From assembly GCA_903862255.1 (NCBI GenBank), contig CAIOXK010000002.1:1-33951 (forward strand): a DNA stretch of 33,951 nt, read 5' to 3'. The translations under genes and the position numbers were made by a program. Shown here piece after piece: positions 8,585-17,006 of this stretch. The notes under the pieces are model-generated. The model was not told where the DNA came from and ran no database searches. It was given only the letters and a program-made list of their open reading frames with translations. The DNA is from Candidatus Nomurabacteria bacterium. Its GTDB lineage: Bacteria > Patescibacteriota > Minisyncoccia > Phycocordibacterales > UBA9973. The number at the start of each line of letters is the position of its first letter. The stretch's first letter is position 1.

Positions 8585-9289
8585 TTATTTCTGAGGCCAT
8601 TGATTAAGACGAAGGTCTCCCTGATATTGATATCGAACATCACTAATACCAAATTTTACATTTGCTAAGCGATCAACACCCATACCGAATGCAAAACCAG
8701 TTAGTTTTTTATTATCATATTCAACCGCATCAAATACATTTGGGTGAACCATACCGGCACCACCAAGCTCTAACCATCGATCGCCAACGCGAGCATCAAC
8801 TTCAAATCCTGGCTCAACGAATGGAAAGAAGCTTGGGCGCAAACGAATCTCTGTTTCTTCTCCAAAAAATTCTTTCAAAAAATTTAACAGCGTTGCCTTA
8901 AGATGAGCAACAGTAATATTCTCCCCCACTACCAGTCCTTCTATTTGGTGAAACTGTGCTTCGTGTGTCATATCAGTTGCCTCATTACGGAATACCTTGC
9001 CTGGAGAAATAATAGCCAGAGGAGCAGTATGATTTTGCATGTAGCGAATTTGCACGTTACTAGTGTGTGTTCGCAGTACAAAACCCGGACGATCCTTAAT
9101 AAAAAATGTATCCTGCATATCGCGCGCTGGATGATCTTTTGGGAAGTTCAACGCATCGAAGTTATGCCATTCATCTTCTAATTCTGGACCAGTTCCTACA
9201 GAAAAACCCTGTTTAGCAAAAATCGCGTAGATTTCTTCAAGTACTAATGTAAGTGGGTGTAAAACACCTAATGTAGGTTTTTGTTGCAT
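8585..9289 (-). CDS. pheS: Phenylalanine--tRNA ligase alpha subunit, catalytic core only
   Basis: Starts MQQKPTLGVLHPLTLVLEEIYAIF; class II motifs 'VLRTHTSNVQIRYM', 'GKVFRNEATDMTHEAQFHQIEGLVV', 'WLELGGAGMVHPNVF', 'GFAFGMGVDRLANVKFGISDVR'. The 9460 start in the ORF track reads antisense of no feature and overlaps trhO; 9289 ATG is 1 nt after the trhO stop. Confidence 0.93.
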   Translation of the reverse strand: MQQKPTLGVLHPLTLVLEEIYAIFAKQGFSVGTGPELEDEWHNFDALNFPKDHPARDMQDTFFIKDRPGFVLRTHTSNVQIRYMQNHTAPLAIISPGKVFRNEATDMTHEAQFHQIEGLVVGENITVAHLKATLLNFLKEFFGEETEIRLRPSFFPFVEPGFEVDARVGDRWLELGGAGMVHPNVFDAVEYDNKKLTGFAFGMGVDRLANVKFGISDVRYQYQGDLRLNQWPQK

Positions 9290-9290
9290 A

Positions 9291-10304
9291 TTATTTTTTT
9301 TCGCCTGATGTAGACTTGTTGAAGGAGGCCACAATCTTTTTAATCTTACTCCAAAATATTGAAACTCTCCAGCCACCATTGAAACTATGGTCGGCGTGGC
9401 ACCCATCAAGACATACTTTCTTGCCATGCTTGGCAATACTTTTTGCCTGACAATCATCACACATCAGAATATGTTTATTACATTTTTTATTTTCACAGTT
9501 GATATATTGCTCGCTTGTAGTTCCACAATAATCACACTTGCCAATTACTTTATGCTTAGGATCGTCTGTATAAAATCCCATCATTACGCGATTATCAAAT
9601 ACATATAGCTTGCCTTCGAAATCTTCATTTGGGAACTGTTCCATATACGACACAATGCCACCATCTAATTGATACACGTCATTAAAACCTTGAGTGATCA
9701 AATATCCACTAGCTTTTTCACAACGTACACCACCAGTACACACAGTTACTACTGTTTTGTTTTTTAGGTGAGCAATACTTTTAATGATATGTGGCAGGTC
9801 CCGGAAATTATGTAGCTCTGGTGTAATAGATCCAGCAAACTTACCTACCTTGTGTTCATATGCATTACGCATATCGATAATATAAAATTCTTTCTTCGGC
9901 GCGCCGGAGCCTTGTGCAGAGGCGGCTCCGTGAATCCATTCATGGAGTTCTTTTGGCGGAAGGTGCTTTCCTGTTACTTCATTAGGATTTACATCACATA
10001 CACCAAGATTGCCGGTGACAATTTCTTCACGAACCTTAATAGAAAGTTTTGGAAATGAATTACCGTCACCCTTACTGCGCTTGAAGTGAATATGTTGAAA
10101 ACGCTCATCTTTTTGCATTTCAATAAGAAAATCCTCAGTATCCTGAGTCTTGCCTTCAAATGTAAAATTAATACCTTCAGTCGCTACAATAGAACGACCC
10201 TTAAGATTGTATTTAGTAGACAATCCAACAAACCAGTCCCGTGTTGCCACAGGGTCCTGAATATAAACATACTTATAAAACAATAGGATTTGGAAGTCAC
10301 TCAT
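9291..10304 (-). CDS. trhO: Rhodanese-family tRNA U34 hydroxylase TrhO (YceA family)
   Basis: 'MSDFQILLFYKYVYIQDP..GRSIVATEGINFTFEG', rhodanese 'YIIDMRNAYEHKVGKFAGS', active-site loop 'VCTGGVRCEKAS', C-terminal Cys-rich tail. ATG at 10304 preferred over 10331. Confidence 0.9.
   Translation of the reverse strand: MSDFQILLFYKYVYIQDPVATRDWFVGLSTKYNLKGRSIVATEGINFTFEGKTQDTEDFLIEMQKDERFQHIHFKRSKGDGNSFPKLSIKVREEIVTGNLGVCDVNPNEVTGKHLPPKELHEWIHGAASAQGSGAPKKEFYIIDMRNAYEHKVGKFAGSITPELHNFRDLPHIIKSIAHLKNKTVVTVCTGGVRCEKASGYLITQGFNDVYQLDGGIVSYMEQFPNEDFEGKLYVFDNRVMMGFYTDDPKHKVIGKCDYCGTTSEQYINCENKKCNKHILMCDDCQAKSIAKHGKKVCLDGCHADHSFNGGWRVSIFWSKIKKIVASFNKSTSGEKK
9905..9930. repeat. GC-rich hairpin element inside trhO
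   Basis: CGGAGCC-TTGTGCAGAGGC-GGCTCCG, in an otherwise AT-rich gene. Confidence 0.6.
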
Positions 10305-10372
10305 AGCCAAGAGCTTACCAGAAAAAGCCACAAAAATAAATGGGTACTAATAAGTACGGTATACTTGCCAGT

Positions 10373-10918
10373 ATGGAAGAAATGGATGACAAAGTCCTAG
10401 TACAAAAAACACTAAACGATCCTGAATCTTTTCGATATATTATCGACCGATACAGGGCAAAGCTGTTTCGATATATTGGACATATTGGTATACGCGACCA
10501 TGCCCAACAAGAAGATGTCCTCCAAGAAGTATTTATTAAAGTTTACCGCAACCTCAATGGCTATAATGATGACTTCCCCTTCTCTTCCTGGATCTATCGT
10601 ATTGCTCACAACGAAGCGATGAATTTCTTCCGGCGGAGAAAGATTTCACCATTATCACTCGAATCATTTCCTTTCTTAGATTTTATTGGTGAAGAAAAGA
10701 CGTATGACGAGAAGTTACTTGATGATGAACAAATTAAAAATGCACTAAATCAGCTTGATCAAAGATATAAAGAAGTTATTATTCTCAAATATTTTGAAGA
10801 AAAAAGCTATGAAGAAATTGCTGACATTTTAGAAAAACCTCCTGGCACAATTGCTACACTGCTAAGCCGAGCAAAACAAAAACTCAAAATACAACTTGAA
10901 GAGTTACTCCATGAATAA
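10373..10918 (+). CDS. ECF-like RNA polymerase sigma-70 factor
   Basis: 'DVLQEVFIKVYRNLNGYNDDFPFSSWIYRIAHNEAMNFFRRRK' region 2 and 'LDQRYKEVIILKYFEEKSYEEIADILEKPPGTIATLLSRAKQKLK' region 4. ATG 10373 lies 7 nt after TATACT; ORF track start is 10340. Confidence 0.9.
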   Translation: MEEMDDKVLVQKTLNDPESFRYIIDRYRAKLFRYIGHIGIRDHAQQEDVLQEVFIKVYRNLNGYNDDFPFSSWIYRIAHNEAMNFFRRRKISPLSLESFPFLDFIGEEKTYDEKLLDDEQIKNALNQLDQRYKEVIILKYFEEKSYEEIADILEKPPGTIATLLSRAKQKLKIQLEELLHE

Positions 10919-11612
10919 AGAAACATTTGATGACAATATAATGAATGAGATACATAAAAAACAGATGCGACCTCGTTCTCGCTGGTTTTTTGTAACAGAA
11001 CAGTGGTTTTTTGTAACACTGATCAGTATTACTACATTCATTGGCAGTCTTGCTGTGACAAGTATTCTATTTATCCTAACTGATCACGACTGGTTCGCAG
11101 TAGAATATCTAGATGAAGGACTTGTTATTCATATTGTAAAAACAATCCCTTATTTATGGCTTGGAATATTGTTAATCGTAGTGCTAGTGATTAGTAAAAA
11201 TGTTAAAAAAATTGGCCATGGTTATCGTTACTCTTTTTGGCGCATCGTATACTCAAGCTTATTTGCAAGTATTAGTGTAGGAGTAGCACTGTATTTTGCA
11301 GGGACAGGAACATTACTAGATAATTACTTTGATAGGACAATTCCTTCATACCATTCATTGGTAAGCAGTAATAATGATATCTGGATATACCCTGAAGACG
11401 GCTTGCTTTCTGGAAAGATTCAAACAACAACAAAAACATCTTTCACTATTATTGATGTAGATGACCAACCATGGACCATTACAATAAATGAAAAAACTAT
11501 AGTAGAAACGCCTTTGCTGCCTGGCAAGAAGGTTAAAATTACTGGCACAATGATTGATGGCAGTACTTTTACTGCTACAGCAGTACTACCATGGAGAAAT
11601 GAAAGAAAATAG
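10911..11612 (+). CDS. Membrane protein, possible anti-sigma partner; DUF5666-like C-terminal segment
   Basis: Translationally coupled to the sigma gene (starts inside its end); three hydrophobic helices; C-term 'GLLSGKIQTTTKTSFTIIDVDDQPWTITINEKTIVETPLLPGKKVKITGTMIDGSTFTATAV'. Confidence 0.6.
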   Translation: MNKETFDDNIMNEIHKKQMRPRSRWFFVTEQWFFVTLISITTFIGSLAVTSILFILTDHDWFAVEYLDEGLVIHIVKTIPYLWLGILLIVVLVISKNVKKIGHGYRYSFWRIVYSSLFASISVGVALYFAGTGTLLDNYFDRTIPSYHSLVSSNNDIWIYPEDGLLSGKIQTTTKTSFTIIDVDDQPWTITINEKTIVETPLLPGKKVKITGTMIDGSTFTATAVLPWRNERK

Positions 11613-11685
11613 CACTCTTTGCGTAATAAGAGTGTAAGGCAGCGATTTATTACTATTAGCAGCTACTTACTTAATTCTTACCATT

Positions 11686-12138
11686 ATGAAAAAAGCACTA
11701 CTTACAGCAGGACTTGTTCCTTTGGCATTCGGGGCGTTCGTTTTAACTGCATCTGCTCAGGGCATGACAACAACAGCAACTCCTGCAACAGCAGCACCTG
11801 TTACAACAACTAATTCAGCATTAGCAACTGACCGTCAAACATATGTAACTGACACTGCAACACTTAAGGCAGACAAGGCAACTCTAGCTACTGATATTAA
11901 GGCACTAGCTGCTGCAAAGAAAGCAAAAGACGCTACTGCTACAGCAACAGCACAGGCTGCAGTAACTGCAGACAAGGCAACAATTAAGACTGACACAGCA
12001 GCGGTAAAAGCTGACGCAAAGAAAATCGCCGCAGATCGCAAGGCTGTAAAAACTACAAAGAAGGCTGTTAAGAAAGCTGCTAAAGCTTCAGTAAAAACTT
12101 CTACTACAGGCGACACAATGACTACTCCTGCTCAATAA
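11686..12138 (+). CDS. Exported Ala/Lys/Thr-rich low-complexity protein
   Basis: 150 aa; signal peptide 'KKALLTAGLVPLAFGAFVLTASAQG', then repeating D-K-A-T/A-A-K segments. Confidence 0.75.
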   Translation: MKKALLTAGLVPLAFGAFVLTASAQGMTTTATPATAAPVTTTNSALATDRQTYVTDTATLKADKATLATDIKALAAAKKAKDATATATAQAAVTADKATIKTDTAAVKADAKKIAADRKAVKTTKKAVKKAAKASVKTSTTGDTMTTPAQ

Positions 12139-12164
12139 TTGAGTATGTCTCACCTTTTCTAGGT

Positions 12165-12211
12165 AAGACAACATAAAACCCCGCGTTAGACGCGGGGTTT
12201 TATGTTGTCTT
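12165..12211. terminator. Bidirectional terminator between convergent genes
   Basis: Perfect inverted repeat AAGACAACATAAAACCCCGCGT-TAG-ACGCGGGGTTTTATGTTGTCTT (22 bp arms, 3 nt loop). Confidence 0.85.
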
Positions 12212-12219
12212 GGATTACC

Positions 12220-12642
12220 CTATTCTTCCTTAAGATTCAAGGAGACTGAGTTCACACAGAAACGCTGTCCTGTTTCTGATGGTCCATCAGGAAATACGTG
12301 ACCGAGGTGGGATCCACAGTTTGCACATACTACTTCTACGCGACTCATGCCATGACTAACGTCTTCTTTAAATTCAACAGCACCTGGTAATGCATTATCA
12401 AATGATGGCCAACCACTTTTTGAATCAAATTTTGTATCTGATGAAAACAAAGGGTTGTCACATGCAGCACAAAGGTATGTACCCTTCTTGTCTTCATGAA
12501 CGTACATACCTTTGAAAGGTGCTTCTGTTCCCCGTTCGCGTAATACTTCGTATTGCTCGGGAGTTAATTCTTTCTTCCACTCTTCTTCAGTTTTACTGTG
12601 CCACGCCATAGCTTCAGCGTCGGTTGGGTGATTTTTATCCAT
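12220..12642 (-). CDS. msrB: Peptide methionine-(R)-S-oxide reductase MsrB
   Basis: '[28 protein letters not shown]', '[18 protein letters not shown]', 'RFCVNSVSL'. Confidence 0.96.
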   Translation of the reverse strand: MDKNHPTDAEAMAWHSKTEEEWKKELTPEQYEVLRERGTEAPFKGMYVHEDKKGTYLCAACDNPLFSSDTKFDSKSGWPSFDNALPGAVEFKEDVSHGMSRVEVVCANCGSHLGHVFPDGPSETGQRFCVNSVSLNLKEE

Positions 12643-12650
12643 ATTGTGTA

Positions 12651-13193
12651 TTAATTAAGTGTTTTTAATAGATTAGAAAATTCTTTTTGAACTTTTTCTA
12701 ATTTTGGATTGATAACGATCTGGCAATAACCAGCGTTTTCATGATTAGTGTAATAATCTTTGTGATAGTCTTCTGCTTCATAGAATTTCACTAATGGTTC
12801 GAGTTGTGTTACCACAGGTGCTCCAGCCTTATTTGATGCATTCATATCAGCAATAAAATCTTCTGCTTCTTTTTTCTGGTCTGGACTGGTATAGAAAATT
12901 ACTGAACGATATTGTGTACCAATATCATGACCCTGCTGGTTCAACGTTGTTGGATCATGACTACCAAAAAATACTGTGAGTAAACTTTTGTATGTTACCA
13001 GCTCTGGGTCGTACTCTATATATATCACCTCTGCATGCCCTGTGGTCCCTTGAGAAACTTCTTGATATGTAGGGTTCACAACTGATCCGCCTGAATAGCC
13101 TGGCAATACTGTACTTACACCTTTCATCATTTTGAAGACCGCTTCTGTACACCAGAAACATCCTCCGCCAAACACTGCTTTTTCTGTATTCAT
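12651..13193 (-). CDS. msrA: Peptide methionine-(S)-S-oxide reductase MsrA
   Basis: '[31 protein letters not shown]', '[12 protein letters not shown]', '[10 protein letters not shown]', 'YHKDYY'. Confidence 0.96.
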   Translation of the reverse strand: MNTEKAVFGGGCFWCTEAVFKMMKGVSTVLPGYSGGSVVNPTYQEVSQGTTGHAEVIYIEYDPELVTYKSLLTVFFGSHDPTTLNQQGHDIGTQYRSVIFYTSPDQKKEAEDFIADMNASNKAGAPVVTQLEPLVKFYEAEDYHKDYYTNHENAGYCQIVINPKLEKVQKEFSNLLKTLN

Positions 13194-13206
13194 ATAATTA
13201 TGTTAA

Positions 13207-14358
13207 TTATCCGAAGGTAAAGGTATATGCATCCAACCCTACTCCTTCAACTTCAATTTGTAATGTATGCGCTCCATAGTCTGATCCGCTTACTAAATCA
13301 TATAACCTATTTTCACTTATAGTTACTGTGCCATCTGCATTCACATCCTTACCAGCTTCTACTCCGAGTGGTTTACCATCACGGGTAATTTTTAGTATTA
13401 CAGGATGTTTTGCACTAGCAACTAAGTACACATGCTTGGCACTATAATTATATTGAATCTGGGCATTTGTTGTAGTATTTTCAGCATACTCATATTGGAA
13501 ATTCCATGTACCTCCTAAATAGAGCGTATCGTCTTTTTTATTAGATGGAATAGTTAGAATCTGGTTCATTATTTTACCTTGAACCCCGTTCCCCAAGAAT
13601 TCATTACGTTCTGCACCAAAATATGTTTCAGGACTACGTACACCCGCTTCATTTAGCGAGACGGTATTTGTTGGCGCAGTAATACTTGATGGGATCACAG
13701 CATTTGTTCCTAACACCTGAGCACGTTCTGTCAGTGCTGCCTGTATAGCTTTTTCTGTTTCATCGTAGCCACCCTCTCCTATGTGGTCATGTACTACATA
13801 GCCATCAATATCAATTAAATATTCATGCGGCCAATATTGATTACCGTACGCATTCCATGTACCCATATTACTATCAAGTACTACAGGATATGTAATACCG
13901 GCTTTTGTGACTGCGGCTTTGACATTATTGATATCTTTTTCGAAATCAAATTCTGGAGTATGAACACCTACAATAACTAAACCTTGATCTTTGTACTTGT
14001 TGTACCATGCGTTGAGGTACGGAATAGTTCGCTGGCAATTGATACAACTATACGTCCAGAAATCTACCAAAATGACTTTCTTTCCGACAAGATCAGAGAG
14101 CTTTAATGAATCAACATTTACGAACCCTGTTGGGTTTTTAATTTCTTTTGCTTTTGAATATTTGTCTGCCTTTGCAGCGAGTACTGCTGTACGGTCTAGT
14201 GCACTCGCACCTGGAGTACTTTCAATTGGTACAGCCATCACATCTTCTGCTGGCGTATTTGGTATAGAAGGTTTTTTTGAATTGATAATAACGATTGCTG
14301 CAATAATCAATCCGAGCACTACCATCAATACTACCTTTTTAGTTGTTGTGTTTTTCAT
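13207..14358 (-). CDS. Membrane-anchored thioredoxin-like protein (DipZ/TlpA-type)
   Basis: N-terminal TM; 'VILVDFWTYSCINCQRTIPYLNAWYNKYKDQGLVIVGVHTPEFDFE', C-terminal beta-rich domain. Confidence 0.9.
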   Translation of the reverse strand: MKNTTTKKVVLMVVLGLIIAAIVIINSKKPSIPNTPAEDVMAVPIESTPGASALDRTAVLAAKADKYSKAKEIKNPTGFVNVDSLKLSDLVGKKVILVDFWTYSCINCQRTIPYLNAWYNKYKDQGLVIVGVHTPEFDFEKDINNVKAAVTKAGITYPVVLDSNMGTWNAYGNQYWPHEYLIDIDGYVVHDHIGEGGYDETEKAIQAALTERAQVLGTNAVIPSSITAPTNTVSLNEAGVRSPETYFGAERNEFLGNGVQGKIMNQILTIPSNKKDDTLYLGGTWNFQYEYAENTTTNAQIQYNYSAKHVYLVASAKHPVILKITRDGKPLGVEAGKDVNADGTVTISENRLYDLVSGSDYGAHTLQIEVEGVGLDAYTFTFG

Positions 14359-14364
14359 AATAGT

Positions 14365-15165
14365 TTAACGAATAACCTTAATAACTGGAGCATTAGGATC
14401 GACTGGCGTAGTAATTGCCGTTGAGGCAAGATATGACAAAAATCCTGGAATAATTGGCAAAATACAAGGACTAAGGAATGACGCCAGTCCAGCGAAGAAT
14501 GAAATACCGATATTCAGAATTGTTAATGAAGAAATATTTCCTCCTGCACTAGTGCCTACATTTAATGTAGTAAGAATGCTTGTTATGAATTGGAAATTAG
14601 CAACCTGAGAAAGTTCACCGGTAAAAATTAATACACCGATAACTATCAAGAGTCCACCAAAAATATACTCTAGCGGACTTAGCCACTTACCTGCCTTATC
14701 AATTAAATGCTGTGCTTGGTTAGTAAACAGTCCAACCAATAGAAATGGAATACCGATTCCTAATGTGTATGCCATCAACAAAATAAATGCGCTCCCTGCC
14801 TGGACACTAGCTAGTGCCAAAATTGCACCAAGAGCCGCACTAACACAAGGTGTCCAACCAACGGCAAATGCTGCCCCGAAAACAAAAGAAGTAATATAGC
14901 GAGATGAAAACTTATGCGTTACTGCCATTTTGTGATCACGAGTGAGGAATGCTGGTTGAATTAACCTTACGAGAAATAATCCAAATAAAATAATAATGAC
15001 ACCCCCTACTCGTCCAAGCCACATCTCTGTAGCTACAGAAGCATGAGCTAATACTGTTTGCAGTAATATTCCTACAATAGAAAATACCACTGAGAATCCA
15101 AGAACAAAAAATACACTACTAAAAAATATAGTCCAATCTCGCTTTACTGTTTTAACTTCATCCAT
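14365..15165 (-). CDS. ccdA: CcdA/DsbD-type transmembrane electron carrier
   Basis: 266 aa; multiple TMs; 'FAVGWTPCVSAALGAILALAS' and 'FFAGLASFLSPCILPIIPGFLSYLA'. Confidence 0.92.
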   Translation of the reverse strand: MDEVKTVKRDWTIFFSSVFFVLGFSVVFSIVGILLQTVLAHASVATEMWLGRVGGVIIILFGLFLVRLIQPAFLTRDHKMAVTHKFSSRYITSFVFGAAFAVGWTPCVSAALGAILALASVQAGSAFILLMAYTLGIGIPFLLVGLFTNQAQHLIDKAGKWLSPLEYIFGGLLIVIGVLIFTGELSQVANFQFITSILTTLNVGTSAGGNISSLTILNIGISFFAGLASFLSPCILPIIPGFLSYLASTAITTPVDPNAPVIKVIR

Positions 15166-15172
15166 ACTTATA

Positions 15173-15200
15173 AGTATAGCCGTAAGAGAAGTAATGTCAA
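15173..15200 (-). promoter_or_regulatory. ccdA promoter
   Basis: Minus strand TTGACA-N16-TATACT; -10 ends 7 nt before the ccdA ATG. Confidence 0.7.
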
Positions 15201-15215
15201 GTTAACTTTACATTA
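15192..15215. promoter_or_regulatory. Palindromic operator upstream of ccdA operon
   Basis: TAATGTCAAGTTAACTTTACATTA, 24-bp palindrome with one mismatched pair, overlapping the -35. Confidence 0.65.
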
Positions 15216-15599
15216 GAAATTTCGATCAATGTAGGCGCGAGTACATACTTTTGATAGTACCAGTACGACGAAAGCAATATACAGCCATGGGTCCACATGA
15301 TGACTAAGACTTTGAACAATGATGCCAATTGTTACTGCTGCAGTACCGGCAATAAAAGCTACTCTTCCTGCCATCACACGATGTTGTGCTTCTCGCTCAT
15401 CAACCACTTGTTCTTTTACTACAAATGCAGCAAATAATCCAAAGGCTACGAGTGCAATTACCAGCAAGCCTACAAGCATCATATCTGGCATCCACCAGGT
15501 AAATGGGTTGAGTAGTACCAAAAGCACTAGTAGTAGAATAGTGGTGACAATAGTTTCTTTGAGAGTTGAATTATTATTTGAATTATTTTTCATATGCAA
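15213..15599 (-). CDS. DUF2178-like integral membrane protein
   Basis: 128 aa, four hydrophobic helices with 'VVDEREAQHRVMAGRVAF' loop; directly follows an XRE regulator gene. Confidence 0.65.
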   Translation of the reverse strand: MHMKNNSNNNSTLKETIVTTILLLVLLVLLNPFTWWMPDMMLVGLLVIALVAFGLFAAFVVKEQVVDEREAQHRVMAGRVAFIAGTAAVTIGIIVQSLSHHVDPWLYIAFVVLVLSKVCTRAYIDRNF

Positions 15600-15795
15600 T
15601 ACTAAATATTTTTTCTACAGGGAGTTTGAAATACAGGGCAATGGTTAATGCCAAATGTACAGAAGGAGTGTACTTCCCTTTCTCAATCGCAATAACAGTT
15701 TGACGACTCACAAAAATTGCTTGTGCAAACTCTTCTTGTGTTACGCCTTTTTTACTACGAAGCTCATATACTTCATTTGCTATATATTCTCTCAT
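15583..15795 (-). CDS. XRE/Cro-family HTH transcriptional regulator
   Basis: 70 aa 'YELRSKKGVTQEEFAQAIFVSRQTVIAIEKGKYTPSVHLALTIALYFKLPVEKIF'. Confidence 0.92.
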   Translation of the reverse strand: MREYIANEVYELRSKKGVTQEEFAQAIFVSRQTVIAIEKGKYTPSVHLALTIALYFKLPVEKIFSIAYEK

Positions 15796-15829
15796 ACTTT
15801 AGAAATCTACTCTACCAGACAACTTGTGT

Positions 15830-15851
15830 GATGTAAAGTTATCTTTACATC
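15830..15851. promoter_or_regulatory. Palindromic operator upstream of the XRE gene
   Basis: GATGTAAAG-TTAT-CTTTACATC; 18/20 core positions identical to the ccdA operator core. Confidence 0.65.
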
Positions 15852-16957
15852 TTAGTTCCTTGGACATAAATAAACAAATCATCAACTGATGTTGCCCACT
15901 TCTCCTGCACTGGTTTTAGAATGCGCCATGTTTCTAAAACTTCATCTTTTGTAACAAAGAATTGCTTATCGCCTTGCATAGCATGGTAGTACACGGACTC
16001 ATATGCATTAGTTGCATCATTTAATGAAATAACTTCTGTTGCGCCGTCTTTGTATACAATAGTCACATCAGTGCTTTTGCGATCAAGCGCCTTACCACTT
16101 TCAACTGTTAATACAAAACCATCGTCACCCTTTGAGTGCAAAGGTATTGAAACAAATGTTTCGACAGTACTATCTGGATTATGTGCCGCTTCTTTATATC
16201 CTTCATATTGTCCCCTCTTCACATTGTCGAGATCAACAGAAAGATTTTTCAATACAGCGATTCTACTTTTTGGACTAATGACCATTGCTGCAACCTGTAG
16301 CAAATGACTCTGAATAAAATCACGCAATGCACCAGTCTGTTCATAAAAATCAGCACGCCCTTCGATAGCAATCTTTTCTGCAGCAGTTACTGTGATACTT
16401 TTCACGTACTTCATATCGATTTTATGATTAACGAGATCACGTACTGTTTGTTTTGCCAAATAGTGATCGACACGGTACACATCATCTTCATCAAAATACT
16501 GACCAATTTCTTCAATAGTTTTTTCAGCATTTTCTAAGTCAACACCGAAAGGCTTTTCTAACATCAACTTAGTTTCTGAATGGTGAGCTAGGCCACTATC
16601 GCTCAGATGTTTAATGATCGGCAATGATACTGTTGGTGCTACTGAGAGGTAGTACAAGCGTTGAGTGGTTGCCCCAAATTCTGTTTCAATCAAGTCGAGC
16701 TCGTCTGACAGTTTTTTATAATCATCAGCATTATCCAGATCCATCGTGAATAACTGCGTGTGGTCTTCAAGAAAGTCCTTCTCTTCTACGTTGATCAAAA
16801 GATCATTGAGATCAACATTGTCCCGGCGAGTAATACCGATCAGTTTAAAATTCTCTGGCAACATACCCTTGCGTGCCAAGCCATCAATTGCCGGTAACAG
16901 TTTTCTTTTTGAAAGATCCCCGGTAATGCCTACTAATATTATTATAGTGTTATTCAT
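15845..16957 (-). CDS. zwf: Glucose-6-phosphate dehydrogenase, short form
   Basis: 370 aa; 'GITGDLSKRKLLPAI', 'LEKPFGVDLENA', 'RVDHYLAKQTVRDL', 'FYEQTGALRDFIQSHLLQVAAM', 'SGKALDRKSTDVTIVYK'. Confidence 0.88.
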   Translation of the reverse strand: MNNTIIILVGITGDLSKRKLLPAIDGLARKGMLPENFKLIGITRRDNVDLNDLLINVEEKDFLEDHTQLFTMDLDNADDYKKLSDELDLIETEFGATTQRLYYLSVAPTVSLPIIKHLSDSGLAHHSETKLMLEKPFGVDLENAEKTIEEIGQYFDEDDVYRVDHYLAKQTVRDLVNHKIDMKYVKSITVTAAEKIAIEGRADFYEQTGALRDFIQSHLLQVAAMVISPKSRIAVLKNLSVDLDNVKRGQYEGYKEAAHNPDSTVETFVSIPLHSKGDDGFVLTVESGKALDRKSTDVTIVYKDGATEVISLNDATNAYESVYYHAMQGDKQFFVTKDEVLETWRILKPVQEKWATSVDDLFIYVQGTKM

Positions 16958-17006
16958 ACTTCTATTATACTCCCCCTGTCTAGCCTTTCGAGCTATACTT
17001 ATTTAT

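Noticed and set aside
9290-9460. N-terminal extension of PheS (might have supplied the missing coiled coil)
   Set aside because: The residues MMIVRQKVLPSMARKYVLMG... do not resemble the PheS coiled coil and the DNA codes for the conserved TrhO C-terminus in another frame.
16746-17006. N-terminal extension of the DUF1295 ORF
   Set aside because: Overlaps zwf in antisense; TATACT-N7-ATG at 17007 and the TM topology support the shorter start.
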